Below are positions 8,537 through 18,789 of a stretch of 64,000 nt of DNA, in pieces. This DNA comes from Mycobacterium hubeiense. GTDB taxonomy: Bacteria; Actinomycetota; Actinomycetes; Mycobacteriales; Mycobacteriaceae. The stretch is taken from assembly GCF_002838065.1 (NCBI RefSeq), contig NZ_PIZU01000002.1, positions 62,001 to 126,000 on the forward strand, written 5' to 3'. Position 1 is the stretch's first letter, and every line of letters begins with the position of its first letter. A program made the position numbers and the translations under genes. The notes beneath the pieces were generated by a model, which saw only the letters and a program-made list of their open reading frames with translations, made no database searches and was not told the DNA's origin.

Positions 8537-9535
8537 ATGACAACGCAGTCAGCGCCGCAGAACACCCATCACGCGCCGCCCAAACACGAGCCGCCCGCCG
8601 CGATCCGCGCGACCGGCATCGTCATCGCCCTCGCGGTGGCGATCGCGGTCGTCGCCATCGCGTTCGCGCTGCCCGCGGCGCGCTCCAAGCCGCACGACGT
8701 GCCGATCGGCGCGGCCGGACCGCAGGCCGCCAGCGGCCAAGTGGCCCAACTGCTCGAGCAGAACGCCCCCGGCGCGTTCGAGGTCACCTACTACCCCGGC
8801 GAGCAGGCCCTTCGCGAGGCCATCCGCAACCGCGACGTGTACGGCGGCATCTCCTTCTCCCCCGACGGACGCAAACTGCTGATCGCCACCGGCGGCAGTC
8901 CGGCCGTCGCGCAACTGCTGACGCAGGTCGGCCAAGGCATCTCGCAGAAGGCCGGCGTCGCGCTGCAGACCGAGGACCTGGCCCCGCCCACGGCCGACGA
9001 TCCGCGCGGCACCGGGCTGGCCGCGTCGGCGCTGCCGATCACCCTGGCCGGTCTGCTGCCGGCGATCGCGCTGGTGCTGGCGCTCAAACGTGAGGTGTGG
9101 ACGCGCCTGATCGCCGTCGTCGCGTTCGCGCCGATCGCGGGCTGGACCATCGCCGCGCTGCTGCGCTACGTGTTCGGGTCCATCGAGGCGAACTTCTGGG
9201 GCGTGGTCGGCGGTCTGACGCTGGGTGTGCTGGCCGCCGGGCTGACGATCCTGGGGTTGGGCTCGCTGTTCGGACGGGCCGGGCTGGCGGTCGGCGCGCT
9301 GCTCGCGCTGCTGCTGGGCAACCCGCTGTCCGGGCTGAACAGTGCGCCGGAGATGCTGCCCAGCGGCTGGGGGCAGTTCGGCCAGTGGCTGCCGCAGGGC
9401 GCCAACGCGACACTGCTGCGCTCCACGGCGTTCTTCGACGGGGCCGGTGCCACCACCGCGATCGTGGTGCTGACCTGCTGGGCGGTGTTCGGTGCGGTGC
9501 TGGTCGTCATCGCCGCGCTACGCCGACGCGCCTAA
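8537..9535 (+). CDS. ABC-2/YhgE-like integral membrane protein
   Basis: 332 residues using the ATG at 8537 (purine-rich GAAAGAGG upstream; in-frame codons further upstream overlap the operator). One N-terminal helix (about 30-50) is followed by an extracytoplasmic domain (about 55-170) and five to six C-terminal helices (about 175-330). This one-plus-many layout is typical of ABC-2 permease-like or YhgE/Pip-type proteins in mycobacteria, often controlled by a divergent TetR. No ATPase gene is adjacent, so an export function is tentative. Confidence 0.7.
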   Translation: MTTQSAPQNTHHAPPKHEPPAAIRATGIVIALAVAIAVVAIAFALPAARSKPHDVPIGAAGPQAASGQVAQLLEQNAPGAFEVTYYPGEQALREAIRNRDVYGGISFSPDGRKLLIATGGSPAVAQLLTQVGQGISQKAGVALQTEDLAPPTADDPRGTGLAASALPITLAGLLPAIALVLALKREVWTRLIAVVAFAPIAGWTIAALLRYVFGSIEANFWGVVGGLTLGVLAAGLTILGLGSLFGRAGLAVGALLALLLGNPLSGLNSAPEMLPSGWGQFGQWLPQGANATLLRSTAFFDGAGATTAIVVLTCWAVFGAVLVVIAALRRRA

Positions 9536-9544
9536 AATTCCGGC

Positions 9545-10711
9545 GTGGGACTCGACGACCGTGACGCACTGCGCGTGCTGCGCGACGCGGTCGACCCGCA
9601 AAACGGGTCTTACGAGCTGATCCGGCAGTTCTACCTGCACTGGTTCGCCACCGACCTCTCGGCCCGCGACCTGTTCCCCCCGGACATGGACAAGCAGCAC
9701 GCCGTGTTCGCGCACGCCATCAGCTGGCTGCTCGGGGAGCTGATCGACCAACGCGCCGAGGAGCCGGTGGCGTTCCTCGCGCAGCTGGGCCGCGATCACC
9801 GCAAATACGGTGTCACCCAACAGAATTACGACACCATGCAGGACGCGTTGTGCACCACGCTGCGCAACCATCTCGCCGATCGCTGGGATGACAGGCTCGC
9901 CGAGGCCGCGCATGACGCGGTCGCCCTGATCATCGGTGTGATGCGCGGGGCTGCAGACGCCGAGCAGGGCCCGCCGTATTGCGACGGCACCGTCATCGAG
10001 CACATCCGCGCGACGCGCGACGTCTCGGTGATCCGTCTGCAACTGGATGAGCCGCTGTACTACCACCCCGGCCAGTACGTCACCGTCCAGGTGCCGCAGT
10101 GGCCGCGACGCTGGCGCTATCTGAGCCCGGCCATCCCCGCCGACCGCGGCGGCGCCATCGAATTTCACGTCCGCTCGGTGACCGGCGGCATGGTCAGCCC
10201 CGCGATCGTCGGTGAAACCAAACCCGGGGACCGGTGGCGGTTGTCCAATCCGCACGGCGGGATGCACGTCGACCGCGACGGCGGCGACGTGCTGATGGTG
10301 GCGGGCAGCACTGGCCTGGCGCCGCTGCGCACGCTGATCATGGACATGACCCGGTTCGGCGAAAACCCGCGCGTGCACCTGTTCTTCGGCGGGCGCTTCC
10401 CGTGCGACCTCTATGACCTCAAGACGTTGTGGCAGATCGCGTCCAACAACCCGTGGCTGTCGGTGACGCCGGTGTCGGAGTACAGCATCGACCCGCCGTG
10501 GGCCTCCGACTATCCCGATGTGCAGCCGCCGCGCGGCCTGCACGTGCGGCAGACCGGGCGCCTGCCCGAGGTGGTGACGCGCTACGGCGGCTGGGGAGAT
10601 CGGCAGATCTTGATCTGCGGCGGGCCCCAGATGGTCGAGGCCACTAAGGCCGCGCTGATCGCGAAAGGTGCACCCGCCGCACGCATCCAACACGATCCGT
10701 TGGCCAGTTAG
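9545..10711 (+). CDS. Flavohemoprotein (globin + FAD/NAD reductase; Rv0385-type)
   Basis: 388 residues from a GTG 10 bp after the preceding gene. An N-terminal globin domain (about 1-140) has the likely proximal histidine in LGRDHRKYG (His85). An FAD-binding barrel (about 150-250) has RWRYLSPA in place of the usual RxYS motif, and a ferredoxin-reductase-type NAD(P) domain has GSTGLAPLRT and CGGPQMV. Flavohemoproteins usually detoxify nitric oxide. The mycobacterial type II subgroup, which includes Rv0385, has altered haem and FAD pockets and has been linked to D-lactate oxidation rather than NO dioxygenation. The altered FAD motif suggests this belongs to that subgroup. Confidence 0.85.
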   Translation: MGLDDRDALRVLRDAVDPQNGSYELIRQFYLHWFATDLSARDLFPPDMDKQHAVFAHAISWLLGELIDQRAEEPVAFLAQLGRDHRKYGVTQQNYDTMQDALCTTLRNHLADRWDDRLAEAAHDAVALIIGVMRGAADAEQGPPYCDGTVIEHIRATRDVSVIRLQLDEPLYYHPGQYVTVQVPQWPRRWRYLSPAIPADRGGAIEFHVRSVTGGMVSPAIVGETKPGDRWRLSNPHGGMHVDRDGGDVLMVAGSTGLAPLRTLIMDMTRFGENPRVHLFFGGRFPCDLYDLKTLWQIASNNPWLSVTPVSEYSIDPPWASDYPDVQPPRGLHVRQTGRLPEVVTRYGGWGDRQILICGGPQMVEATKAALIAKGAPAARIQHDPLAS

Positions 10712-10730
10712 CCGTGGCAGGATCGGGCTC

Positions 10731-11633
10731 ATGACCGAGTTCGAAACCGTCACGCTGCGGGACCCCTCGTCGCCGTTGACCGCGACCTATGTGCCCCACG
10801 CGGGCATGATCGCGACGTCGCTGTCCGACGGCGGCGTCGAACTGCTCGGTCAGCGTCGCGGCCTCGAAGCGTACGTCAAAACGCATCGCACGATGGGCAT
10901 CCCGATCCTGTATCCGTGGGCGAATCGATTGAGCAGCAACGGGTATGGCGTCGACGGGGCCGTCGTCACGCTGACGCCGGGCACCGGCGGCGTGCGGACG
11001 GATCAGCACGGCGTGCCGATCCACGGGACACTCGCCGCCTACCCCGGCTGGGAGGTCACCACGCAGCTGGAGTCGCAGCTGACGGCCGAACTGGACTATG
11101 CGGCGCGTCCGGGCCTTCTGGCCAGTTTCCCGTTCCCGCACCATCTTGCGCTGGATGTCACTTTGCGTGATCGGACGCTGACGGTGCGCACCACCGTGAC
11201 CGCGACGACGGGCTCGCGGGTGCCGCTGTGTTATGGCTTCCACCCGTATCTGCAGTTGCCGGGCGTGCCGCGGGCGCAGTGGCAGATCGAGACGCCGGCC
11301 ATGCGGTTGCGCCCGGTGAACGCCTGGGGCATCCCGACCGGCGAGACGGAGCCGCACGAGGCGACCACAGAAGTGTTGGGCGACACGTTCATTGACGAGG
11401 GTTACGACGAAGTGCCGCCGGGCGCGGTATTCGCCGTATCGGGCGGTGGCCGGCGCATCGAGGTGCACTTCGACGAAGGCTATCCCGCCGCACAGGTTTT
11501 CGCGCCCGGCGACGACGACGTCATCTGCTTCGAGCCGATGGCAGCACCGACCGATTCACTGCGCCGGGGCGGCTATCACGAGGTGCGACCGGGCGAGTCT
11601 GCGAGCGCGCAGTTCTCGATCAAAGTGAGTTAG
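10731..11633 (+). CDS. Aldose 1-epimerase family protein
   Basis: 300 residues from the ATG at 10731, 19 bp after the flavohemoprotein stop. The beta-sandwich galactose mutarotase pattern is visible: GIPILYPWANRL early, GVPIHGTLA with the catalytic-region histidine, CYGFHPYLQLPG with the second histidine, and a C-terminal VICFEPMAAPTDSL. It would interconvert alpha and beta anomers of aldoses or act on a phosphosugar. It is convergent with hspR, with a strong hairpin between. Confidence 0.85.
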   Translation: MTEFETVTLRDPSSPLTATYVPHAGMIATSLSDGGVELLGQRRGLEAYVKTHRTMGIPILYPWANRLSSNGYGVDGAVVTLTPGTGGVRTDQHGVPIHGTLAAYPGWEVTTQLESQLTAELDYAARPGLLASFPFPHHLALDVTLRDRTLTVRTTVTATTGSRVPLCYGFHPYLQLPGVPRAQWQIETPAMRLRPVNAWGIPTGETEPHEATTEVLGDTFIDEGYDEVPPGAVFAVSGGGRRIEVHFDEGYPAAQVFAPGDDDVICFEPMAAPTDSLRRGGYHEVRPGESASAQFSIKVS

Positions 11634-11654
11634 CGGGCGGGCGGGCGACCGCTT

Positions 11655-11704
11655 GCGTAACGCCACGGCGGAAAATCCGCCGAAATTTCGCCCTGGCGTT
11701 ACGC
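11655..11704. terminator. Nested palindrome between convergent genes
   Basis: Outer perfect 11-bp arms GCGTAACGCCA (11655-11665) and TGGCGTTACGC (11694-11704) enclose an inner perfect hairpin CGGCGGA (11666-11672) / TCCGCCG (11676-11682). It lies between the stop codons of the epimerase gene and hspR, so a bidirectional terminator is the natural reading. Confidence 0.7.
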
Positions 11705-11714
11705 ACGTGGCGCA

Positions 11715-12095
11715 CTAGCGCTTGTTGCGCGGCTGCCAAACGACCACCGCGGTGCTCTTGGGCAGCAGGGCGACATCACGGCGCTGCCCGCCCCGGGCCC
11801 GTTCGAGCTCTTCGGTCAGCTCGCGCACTCGGGCCTGAAGCGCCTCAACCTGATTCGTCAGCTCGATGATGCGTTTGATTCCGGCGAGGTTGACGCCCTC
11901 GTCCTGCGAAAGCCGTTGCACCTCGCGCAGCAGCTCCACGTCGTGCTGCGAATACCGCCGTCCCCCACCGGAACTGCGCTGCGGGCTGACCAGGCCGAGC
12001 CGGTCGTAGGTGCGCAACGTCTGCGCATGCATTCCGGCCAGCTCGGCGGCCACCGAGATCAGAAACGTGCGGGCCTCTTCCTTGCGCTTGGCCAT
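11715..12095 (-). CDS. hspR: HspR, MerR-type heat-shock repressor
   Basis: 126 residues from the ATG at 12095, which overlaps the dnaJ stop by one base (TGATG). This start gives MAKRKEE and the same length as M. tuberculosis HspR; an ATG 15 bp upstream is less likely. The MerR winged helix (about 10-80) contains AAELAGMHAQTLRTYDRLGL and GGGRRYS. A coiled-coil segment (about 80-105) and the hydrophobic C-terminus follow. HspR binds HAIR sites with DnaK as corepressor; such sites precede dnaK and clpB here, giving autoregulation of the operon. Confidence 0.96.
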   Translation of the reverse strand: MAKRKEEARTFLISVAAELAGMHAQTLRTYDRLGLVSPQRSSGGGRRYSQHDVELLREVQRLSQDEGVNLAGIKRIIELTNQVEALQARVRELTEELERARGGQRRDVALLPKSTAVVVWQPRNKR

Positions 12096-13264
12096 CAGAC
12101 GCCCGCCCATCCGGCTCGCGGATCAAATCCGCTGGCCCGCTCGGCTTTCGCATAGGCCTCCAACGCTTCGACCGCTTCGTCGTTGAGGTGCGACGGCACC
12201 GCGACCTTGACCTTGACCAGCAGATCGCCGTGACCGCCGGAGCGCTTGGGCACGCCTCGGCCCCGCACCCGCAGGATGCGTCCGTCGGACGTCCCTTTCG
12301 GCACCCGCACCCCGACCTTGCCCTCCAGCGTCGGCACGGAAAGCGTTGTTCCCAAAGCTAACTCGTGGAAGCTCACGGGCACGGTGACGGTCAGATCGTC
12401 GCCCTCACGGCCGAAGACCTTGTCGGGCCGCACATGTACTGTCACATACAGGTCGCCCGACGGCGCGCCACGCAGGCCCGCCTCGCCTTGCCCAGGCAGC
12501 CGGATGCGTTGGCCGTCCTCGACGCCCGGCGGGATCCGCACGTTGATGGTGCGCGTGCGCGTCGTCACGCCGGTGCCTTTGCACTCCCCGCACGGGTGCT
12601 CGATGATCGAGCCGCTGCCCCGGCATTCGGTGCACGGTTCGGAGAAGCCGAACGCGCCCTGGTTGCGGCTCACCACACCGGAGCCGTTGCAGGTGGGACA
12701 CACCTTTGGGCTGGTGCCCGGACGTGCCCCGCTGCCATGGCAATTCGTGCACGGCGCCGGACTGGTCAACCGCAAGGGCATGGCCACGCCCTTGGTGGCT
12801 TCCAGGAACGACAGCTCGGTTTCGGTCTCCAGGTCGTTACCGCGGCGTGGACGGCTCGGCCGCGGCGAAGCGCCCCGACCGAACAACCCACCGAACAGGT
12901 CGCCGATATTCGCGCCGCCGGTCTGACCGGCCGCGTCGAACAGGTCGTTCAGGTTGAATTCGACACCGTCCCCGCCGAATCCGCCGAAACCGCCACCGCC
13001 GCTGAACCGGCCGCGACCGAAGCCGCCGCCGGCGAACAGCCGCCGGGTTTCGTCGTATTCCTTGCGCTTGGCCGGATCCGAAAGCACGCTGTGCGCCTCG
13101 GACACCGCCTTGAAGCGCTCGGCTGCGTTCGGGTCCGGGTTGGTGTCGGGGTGCAGATCGCGGGCCAACTTTCGGTAGGCCCGCTTGATGTCGTCGGCGC
13201 TGGCGTCAGAGGAGACGCCGAGCTCCTTATAGAAGTCTTTTTCGACCCACTCACGTTGGGCCAC
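12095..13264 (-). CDS. dnaJ: DnaJ co-chaperone (Hsp40)
   Basis: 389 residues from a GTG at 13264 preceded by GAGGAGG. J domain (about 9-75) with the HPD tripeptide (LHPDTNPD), a Gly/Phe-rich linker (about 80-135), four CxxCxGxG zinc motifs (CTNCHGSG, CPTCNGSG, CTECRGSG, CGECKGTG) and two C-terminal substrate-binding barrels. It delivers unfolded clients to DnaK and stimulates its ATPase. It begins 24 bp after grpE and shares a base with hspR. It corresponds to DnaJ1 of mycobacteria. Confidence 0.97.
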   Translation of the reverse strand: MAQREWVEKDFYKELGVSSDASADDIKRAYRKLARDLHPDTNPDPNAAERFKAVSEAHSVLSDPAKRKEYDETRRLFAGGGFGRGRFSGGGGFGGFGGDGVEFNLNDLFDAAGQTGGANIGDLFGGLFGRGASPRPSRPRRGNDLETETELSFLEATKGVAMPLRLTSPAPCTNCHGSGARPGTSPKVCPTCNGSGVVSRNQGAFGFSEPCTECRGSGSIIEHPCGECKGTGVTTRTRTINVRIPPGVEDGQRIRLPGQGEAGLRGAPSGDLYVTVHVRPDKVFGREGDDLTVTVPVSFHELALGTTLSVPTLEGKVGVRVPKGTSDGRILRVRGRGVPKRSGGHGDLLVKVKVAVPSHLNDEAVEALEAYAKAERASGFDPRAGWAGV

Positions 13265-13288
13265 GCCGCGTCACCTCCTCACCTGGCG

Positions 13289-13944
13289 CTAGTTGTCGTC
13301 TGATTCTGCGGTGTCGTCACTGGCCGCGTCGGCGTTATCCGGCGTTTCCGGGGTTACAGCCTCCGGCTCCGGCTCGGCGCCGTTGTCCTCGCCGTCCGGC
13401 ACGGTGTCGACCACTCCGACCATCGCGTGACGCACCACTTGATCGCCGACCTTGTAACCACGACGCATCACCGCGCCGACGACCGGATGCGTCCCGTCGC
13501 CCTCGTGCTGCACCGCTTCGTGCAGCGCCGGGTCGAACTCGTCGCCCTCCTCGCCGAAGGCCGAAAGGCCAAGCCCCTCAAGGGCGGTCACCAACTTGTC
13601 GGCGACCGACTTCAGCGGACCGGCCTCCAGGTCACCGTGGCTGCGGGCGCGGTCGAGATCGTCGAGCACGGGCAGCAGCTGGGTGACGACGGCCGCTTTC
13701 GACCGCTCGGCGACCAACTGCTGGTCGCGCAGCGAGCGCTTGCGGTAGTTGTCGTACTCCGCCTTGACGCGTTGCAGGGTGGACTTCAGCTCGGCAACCT
13801 CATCCGACGACGCCGATCCCGCCTCCGCCTCCGGCGCCGGCCCACTGGGGGCCGACGCCTCGGCGGTCTGACGGATTTCGCCGGTCTCGGGATCGATACG
13901 CCGTTTGTCGGTGACGGTCACCGGCTCGTGCGAATCGTTTGAGC

Positions 13945-13948
<4 letters not shown>
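13289..13948 (-). CDS. grpE: GrpE nucleotide exchange factor
   Basis: 219 residues from a GTG that overlaps the dnaK stop (GTGA). A disordered acidic N-terminus is followed by the long dimerisation helix (about 55-110, [20 protein letters not shown]) and the beta domain with [12 protein letters not shown] and [16 protein letters not shown], the GrpE signature. The acidic C-terminal tail is extended. It releases ADP from DnaK. Confidence 0.97.
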
Positions 13949-15813
<1,865 letters not shown>

Positions 15814-15844
15814 GGTTTTGCCTCCTGAATAGACGTTCGTAATA

Positions 15845-15865
15845 TCTGAGCGGGCTGCGCTCAAG
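15845..15865. promoter_or_regulatory. HspR operator, promoter-proximal, imperfect (dnaK)
   Basis: CTGAG (15846-15850), 9-nt spacer, CTCAA (15860-15864): one mismatch from the TTGAG-N9-CTCAA pattern. It lies about 30 bp upstream of the dnaK ATG, so bound repressor would block the promoter or leader. Confidence 0.7.
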
Positions 15866-15898
15866 CCTGCTCCTGCGGACGGCCGCTGTCAACTCAGA

Positions 15899-15919
15899 CT
15901 TGAGTGTGTTGCGCTCAAC
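15899..15919. promoter_or_regulatory. HspR operator, distal, consensus-like (dnaK)
   Basis: CTTGAG (15899-15904) and CTCAAC (15914-15919) with the exact 9-nt spacer between TTGAG and CTCAA. It is offset 54 bp from the proximal site, about five helical turns, allowing both sites to be bound on one face. Two sites before dnaK and one before clpB suggest tighter control of dnaK. Confidence 0.85.
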
Positions 15920-15979
15920 TTGTCGAAAGGGTCAACGGCGGGTTTCCGCGTTTTGTTCCCACGCCGGCCAGCGCTTGTC

Positions 15980-16040
15980 GTTGACATTGCGCTGAGGGCT
16001 GCTTCTGCTCGCAAAACACGACCATCAGCGCAATCGCAAC
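15980..16040. repeat. GTTGAnATTGCGC hairpin repeat, copy 1
   Basis: Inverted repeat GTTGACATTGCGCTGA (15980-15995) against TCAGCGCAATCGCAAC (16025-16040), two mismatches in 16 bp. Its left arm resembles the repeats at 16817 and 17942. It lies between the dnaK operators and the start of the two-gene cassette, so it is not simply a terminator. Confidence 0.6.
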
Positions 16041-16101
16041 GGCCGGGGTCGGCGCAGGTCGGCAGACCGGCGATGTCGGTGCCGACTCGTACGTTCGATG
16101 C

Positions 16102-16554
16102 GTGCCCGGACTGCCTGATCTTCGCGACAGCATTCGGCACGAATGCATTCCCGAGCCCTGTGTGCTGTTGCGCGGCGGACCGGACTCCGCGGCGAAGTTA
16201 TACAGACATATCGATCGGATGCGACGCGCGTTCCTTCTCGACGGCGACCCAGTGTTGGGAATATCGATGTTCGCCGCGCTCGATGAACTGGGCATTGATT
16301 CACGCGAGGGAATCCTCTCGGTGCGGCTCGCGACCTACAAACTCGTCCACACCGTGTCCGCCGGGGACCTTGTCGCGGCGGGGTTTACAGTCGTCCCCAC
16401 CTTCCGGCGCCCTCACGCGACGGTTCTGTTGCCGTCCACCGACGACGTTCCGACGCTCGTGGATCTGCTCGGTTCGCCGCAGGTCAACGACAAGTATGCT
16501 GACAGCAGACGTCGAAGGAGGTGGATGGATGCCCGTCGTGGACATCGCCGCTGA
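16102..16554 (+). CDS. Hypothetical protein, first gene of a two-gene cassette
   Basis: 150 residues if the GTG at 16102 is used; no good ribosome site is visible, so the start is uncertain. The protein is soluble, with a plausible core (LRGGPDSAAKLYRHIDRM, DGDPVLGISMFAALDELG, LSVRLATYKLVHTV, FTVVPTFRRPHATVLL). The C-terminus after LLGSPQV turns into an Arg-rich run because it is read through the start region of the next gene, overlapping it by 26 bp. I do not recognise the family. Linkage to a small acidic partner recalls toxin-antitoxin or paired regulatory modules, but that is only a hypothesis. Confidence 0.55.
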   Translation: MPGLPDLRDSIRHECIPEPCVLLRGGPDSAAKLYRHIDRMRRAFLLDGDPVLGISMFAALDELGIDSREGILSVRLATYKLVHTVSAGDLVAAGFTVVPTFRRPHATVLLPSTDDVPTLVDLLGSPQVNDKYADSRRRRRWMDARRGHRR

Positions 16555-16789
16555 CCTGAACGCTGAAGATCAGACGGGTTACGTCTGGACCTTCCTCGAC
16601 GAAGCGCGTGATCCCTCCATCGTCGTGCCGGGCGCTCTGGTGGTCGCAGGCGACGACGACGTCGCTGCCGTCGCCTTAGTTGTCGACCACGTCGACCATC
16701 CGAACGGCACGGTCGTGCACCTTGATCTGCTCCCCGGCTCCGTCAACGACTACTTGGAGCTTGCTAAACGCGTGCAGTCAACAATCTGA
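16529..16789 (+). CDS. Small acidic hypothetical protein, second gene of the cassette
   Basis: 86 residues from the ATG at 16529, with a strong AAGGAGGTG at 16515-16523. Strongly acidic (many Asp and Glu), no membrane segment: PVVDIAADLNAEDQTGYVW, then alternating hydrophobic strands (GALVVAGDDDVAAVALVVD). It overlaps the upstream gene, indicating translational coupling. The upstream part of the same open frame (from 15920) is not used because it spans the dnaK control region. Family and function unknown. Confidence 0.65.
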   Translation: MPVVDIAADLNAEDQTGYVWTFLDEARDPSIVVPGALVVAGDDDVAAVALVVDHVDHPNGTVVHLDLLPGSVNDYLELAKRVQSTI

Positions 16790-16816
16790 GCCGACCCCGC
16801 ATCCAACAGCTCAAGC

Positions 16817-16838
16817 GTTGAGATTGCGCTAGCGGCTG
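16817..16838 (+). repeat. GTTGAnATTGCGC repeat, copy 2
   Basis: GTTGAGATTGCGC (16817-16829), three bases, then CGGCTG (16833-16838). The same two blocks with the same 3-nt gap occur at 17942-17962, flanking the membrane-protein gene at 16863-17825. Confidence 0.55.
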
Positions 16839-16862
16839 ATCGCCGAGTACGCCGGCCGATGC

Positions 16863-17825
16863 TCAGGTTGTAGCCACCGGCGAAATCGGCCCGCTGACCA
16901 GGAAGCGGTAGGCGTACGTCGCAGCGATGAGCGTGACCGGCCCGGTCACCAACAGGCCCACCAGACACAGCAGGGCGCCGACAATGTTCAGCCCCACGCA
17001 CGCCAGCGCCAGCGGCAGCAACTGCGACACATGCTGTGAGGTCAGGTTGAAGCTCGACTTGATCGCCGCCATGGCGTCCTGGTTCTGATCGAGCACGAAC
17101 GTCAGCGTGTACCAGGTGAGGTACATGGCGATCAGCCCCGGAATGACGCACAGAATCAGGCCGACCGAGGTGAGCAGGCCCACGAGCAGGCTCGCCAACA
17201 GGACCTGAGCGATGTTTCCTAGCTGAAAGAACGCTCCGAAAGTTGGCTTGTTGCCGTTCAATTCGTGCAGCGCCCCGCGAACGAATGCCGCCTGGATCAA
17301 CGCGCCGACCACGAAAGCGATGACCAACCCGAGGATCGACATGATCAGCGAGCTACCGCCCGCGAACGCGTCGTCCATGTCGCCGGTCCCGAACTGCACG
17401 TTGAAGCCGCCGAACGGCGCCTGCACGGCCGCACTGACGATCGCGCCGAGCAGCGTGATGCCGACCCAGACGCCCCAGTTCGCCTTGAACTTCTCCCAGC
17501 CGTAGGAGATCGCGGCGCCGACGCTGAGCTGCGGCGGGGCGAAACCGCCGGCCGGTCCGTAACCCGCTGGCGGTCCATAGCCCAGACGGGGTTGCTGGCC
17601 ATACCCCGGCGGCGGGGCGTATCCCGGCGGCGGGCCAGGCGGCGGACCATAGCCGGGCGGCGGCGGGGGCGGCTGCTGGCCGTACCCGGGTGGTGGCGGC
17701 GGTGGAGGGGGCGGTTGCTGACCGTATCCCGGCTGCTGGCCGTATCCCGGTTGCTGGCCGTACTCGTTGGGCGGGCCGCTGTATCCGGGCGGAGGCTGTT
17801 GGCCAGGCGGGGGATTCTCAGTCAT
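16863..17825 (-). CDS. Integral membrane protein with Pro/Gly/Tyr-rich N-terminus
   Basis: 320 residues. The first about 95 are a cytoplasmic low-complexity tail of repeated GYGQQP and PPPPPGYG units; the rest has about five membrane segments (VGITLLGAIVSAAV, SLIMSILGLVIAFVVGALI, VLLASLLVGLLTSVGLILCV, LALACVGLNIVGALLCLVGL). This resembles DUF975/glycerophosphoryl-diester-type membrane domains preceded by a Pro-rich tail, common in actinobacteria. Function unknown. GTTGAnATTGCGC repeats flank it on both sides. Confidence 0.7.
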   Translation of the reverse strand: MTENPPPGQQPPPGYSGPPNEYGQQPGYGQQPGYGQQPPPPPPPPPGYGQQPPPPPPGYGPPPGPPPGYAPPPGYGQQPRLGYGPPAGYGPAGGFAPPQLSVGAAISYGWEKFKANWGVWVGITLLGAIVSAAVQAPFGGFNVQFGTGDMDDAFAGGSSLIMSILGLVIAFVVGALIQAAFVRGALHELNGNKPTFGAFFQLGNIAQVLLASLLVGLLTSVGLILCVIPGLIAMYLTWYTLTFVLDQNQDAMAAIKSSFNLTSQHVSQLLPLALACVGLNIVGALLCLVGLLVTGPVTLIAATYAYRFLVSGPISPVATT

Positions 17826-17941
17826 CGGTGCAGTCCTTCTCAGTGGATCCGTTCCGGCTCACCGCCGATTCCACAGCGACAGAACCCGACCCATCGTGTG
17901 GTGTCAAGGGCGCCGCGCCCGCCAGCGACACATTTCCGCGA

Positions 17942-18000
17942 TTGAGATTGCGCCCACGGCTGTGATCTCTCGGATTCAACGACCCTGTGTGCAATTTCAA
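17942..18000. repeat. GTTGAnATTGCGC hairpin repeat, copy 3
   Basis: TTGAGATTGCGC (17942-17953) plus CGGCTG (17957-17962) on the left, and GTGCAATTTCAAC (17988-18000) as an imperfect inverted partner on the right. It lies between two divergent genes, upstream of both. Confidence 0.55.
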
Positions 18001-18034
18001 CGCGACCCACCTGGCGAAAGCGCACGCTAAAGCC

Positions 18035-18757
18035 ATGGACACCACCGTCGATGAAATCGGTCCCGACATCTATCGCATCTCGACGTGGATGCCGGACATC
18101 ACCGAGCACGGGTTCACGTTCAACCAGTTCCTGCTGACCGGCGACGAGCCGTTCCTCTTCCACTGCGGGCACCGCCAGCTGTTCCCGCTGGTCTCCGCGG
18201 CCATCAACAAGGTCATGCCGATCGAGAAACTTCGCTGGATCGCGTTCGGACACCTCGAGGCCGACGAATGCGGCGCGGTGAACCTGATGTTGGCCGCCGC
18301 GCCGCAGGCCGAGGTGATCCACAGCCCGCTGGCGATCATGGTGTCGCTGACCGACCTGTGCGATCGCCCGCCCGTCCCCGCACCCGATGGCGTGCTCGAC
18401 ACCGGCGGGCACCGGCTGCAGTTCATCGCCACCCCGCATGTGCCGCACAACTGGGAGGCCGGTCTGTGGTTCGACGAGGCCACTTCGACCCTGCTGGCCG
18501 GCGACTTGCTCACGCACGTCGGCAAGTGTCCGGCGTTAACCGAATCCGATTGTTCTGCACCGGCTTTGGAGACTGAGGGCTTTTTCCACGCCACCGGGCT
18601 CACCACGAATCTGCTGCCGACGATCGAGCAGCTGGCGGCCCTGAATCCGACGACGCTGGCGATCATGCACGGCTCGTCGTACACAGGCGACGGCGCCGCG
18701 CAACTGCGGGCCTTGGCTGACGGGTACGGCGCGATGATGGGCGCGTCGGTGCAATAA
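18035..18757 (+). CDS. Metallo-beta-lactamase-fold protein with di-iron (flavodiiron-like) motif
   Basis: 240 residues from the ATG at 18035; upstream in-frame sequence lies within an intergenic repeat. The metal motif is GHLEADECG, that is H-x-E-x-D-E, the variant of the MBL motif seen in oxygen-binding di-iron domains of flavodiiron proteins rather than the HxHxDH of zinc hydrolases. Downstream ligand candidates are the His in TPHVPHNWEAG, the Asp in LAGDLLTHVG and the His in IMHGSS. No flavodoxin domain is attached, so a partner flavoprotein would be needed for O2 or NO reduction. Confidence 0.75.
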   Translation: MDTTVDEIGPDIYRISTWMPDITEHGFTFNQFLLTGDEPFLFHCGHRQLFPLVSAAINKVMPIEKLRWIAFGHLEADECGAVNLMLAAAPQAEVIHSPLAIMVSLTDLCDRPPVPAPDGVLDTGGHRLQFIATPHVPHNWEAGLWFDEATSTLLAGDLLTHVGKCPALTESDCSAPALETEGFFHATGLTTNLLPTIEQLAALNPTTLAIMHGSSYTGDGAAQLRALADGYGAMMGASVQ

Positions 18758-18789
18758 CTCGCGGCGCTGACTGCCTAGCCTTATCCACG

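Noticed and set aside
15814..15864. Longer DnaK start at 15864
   Set aside because: AGGAGG fits the ATG at 15813, and the extension would overlap the HspR operator.
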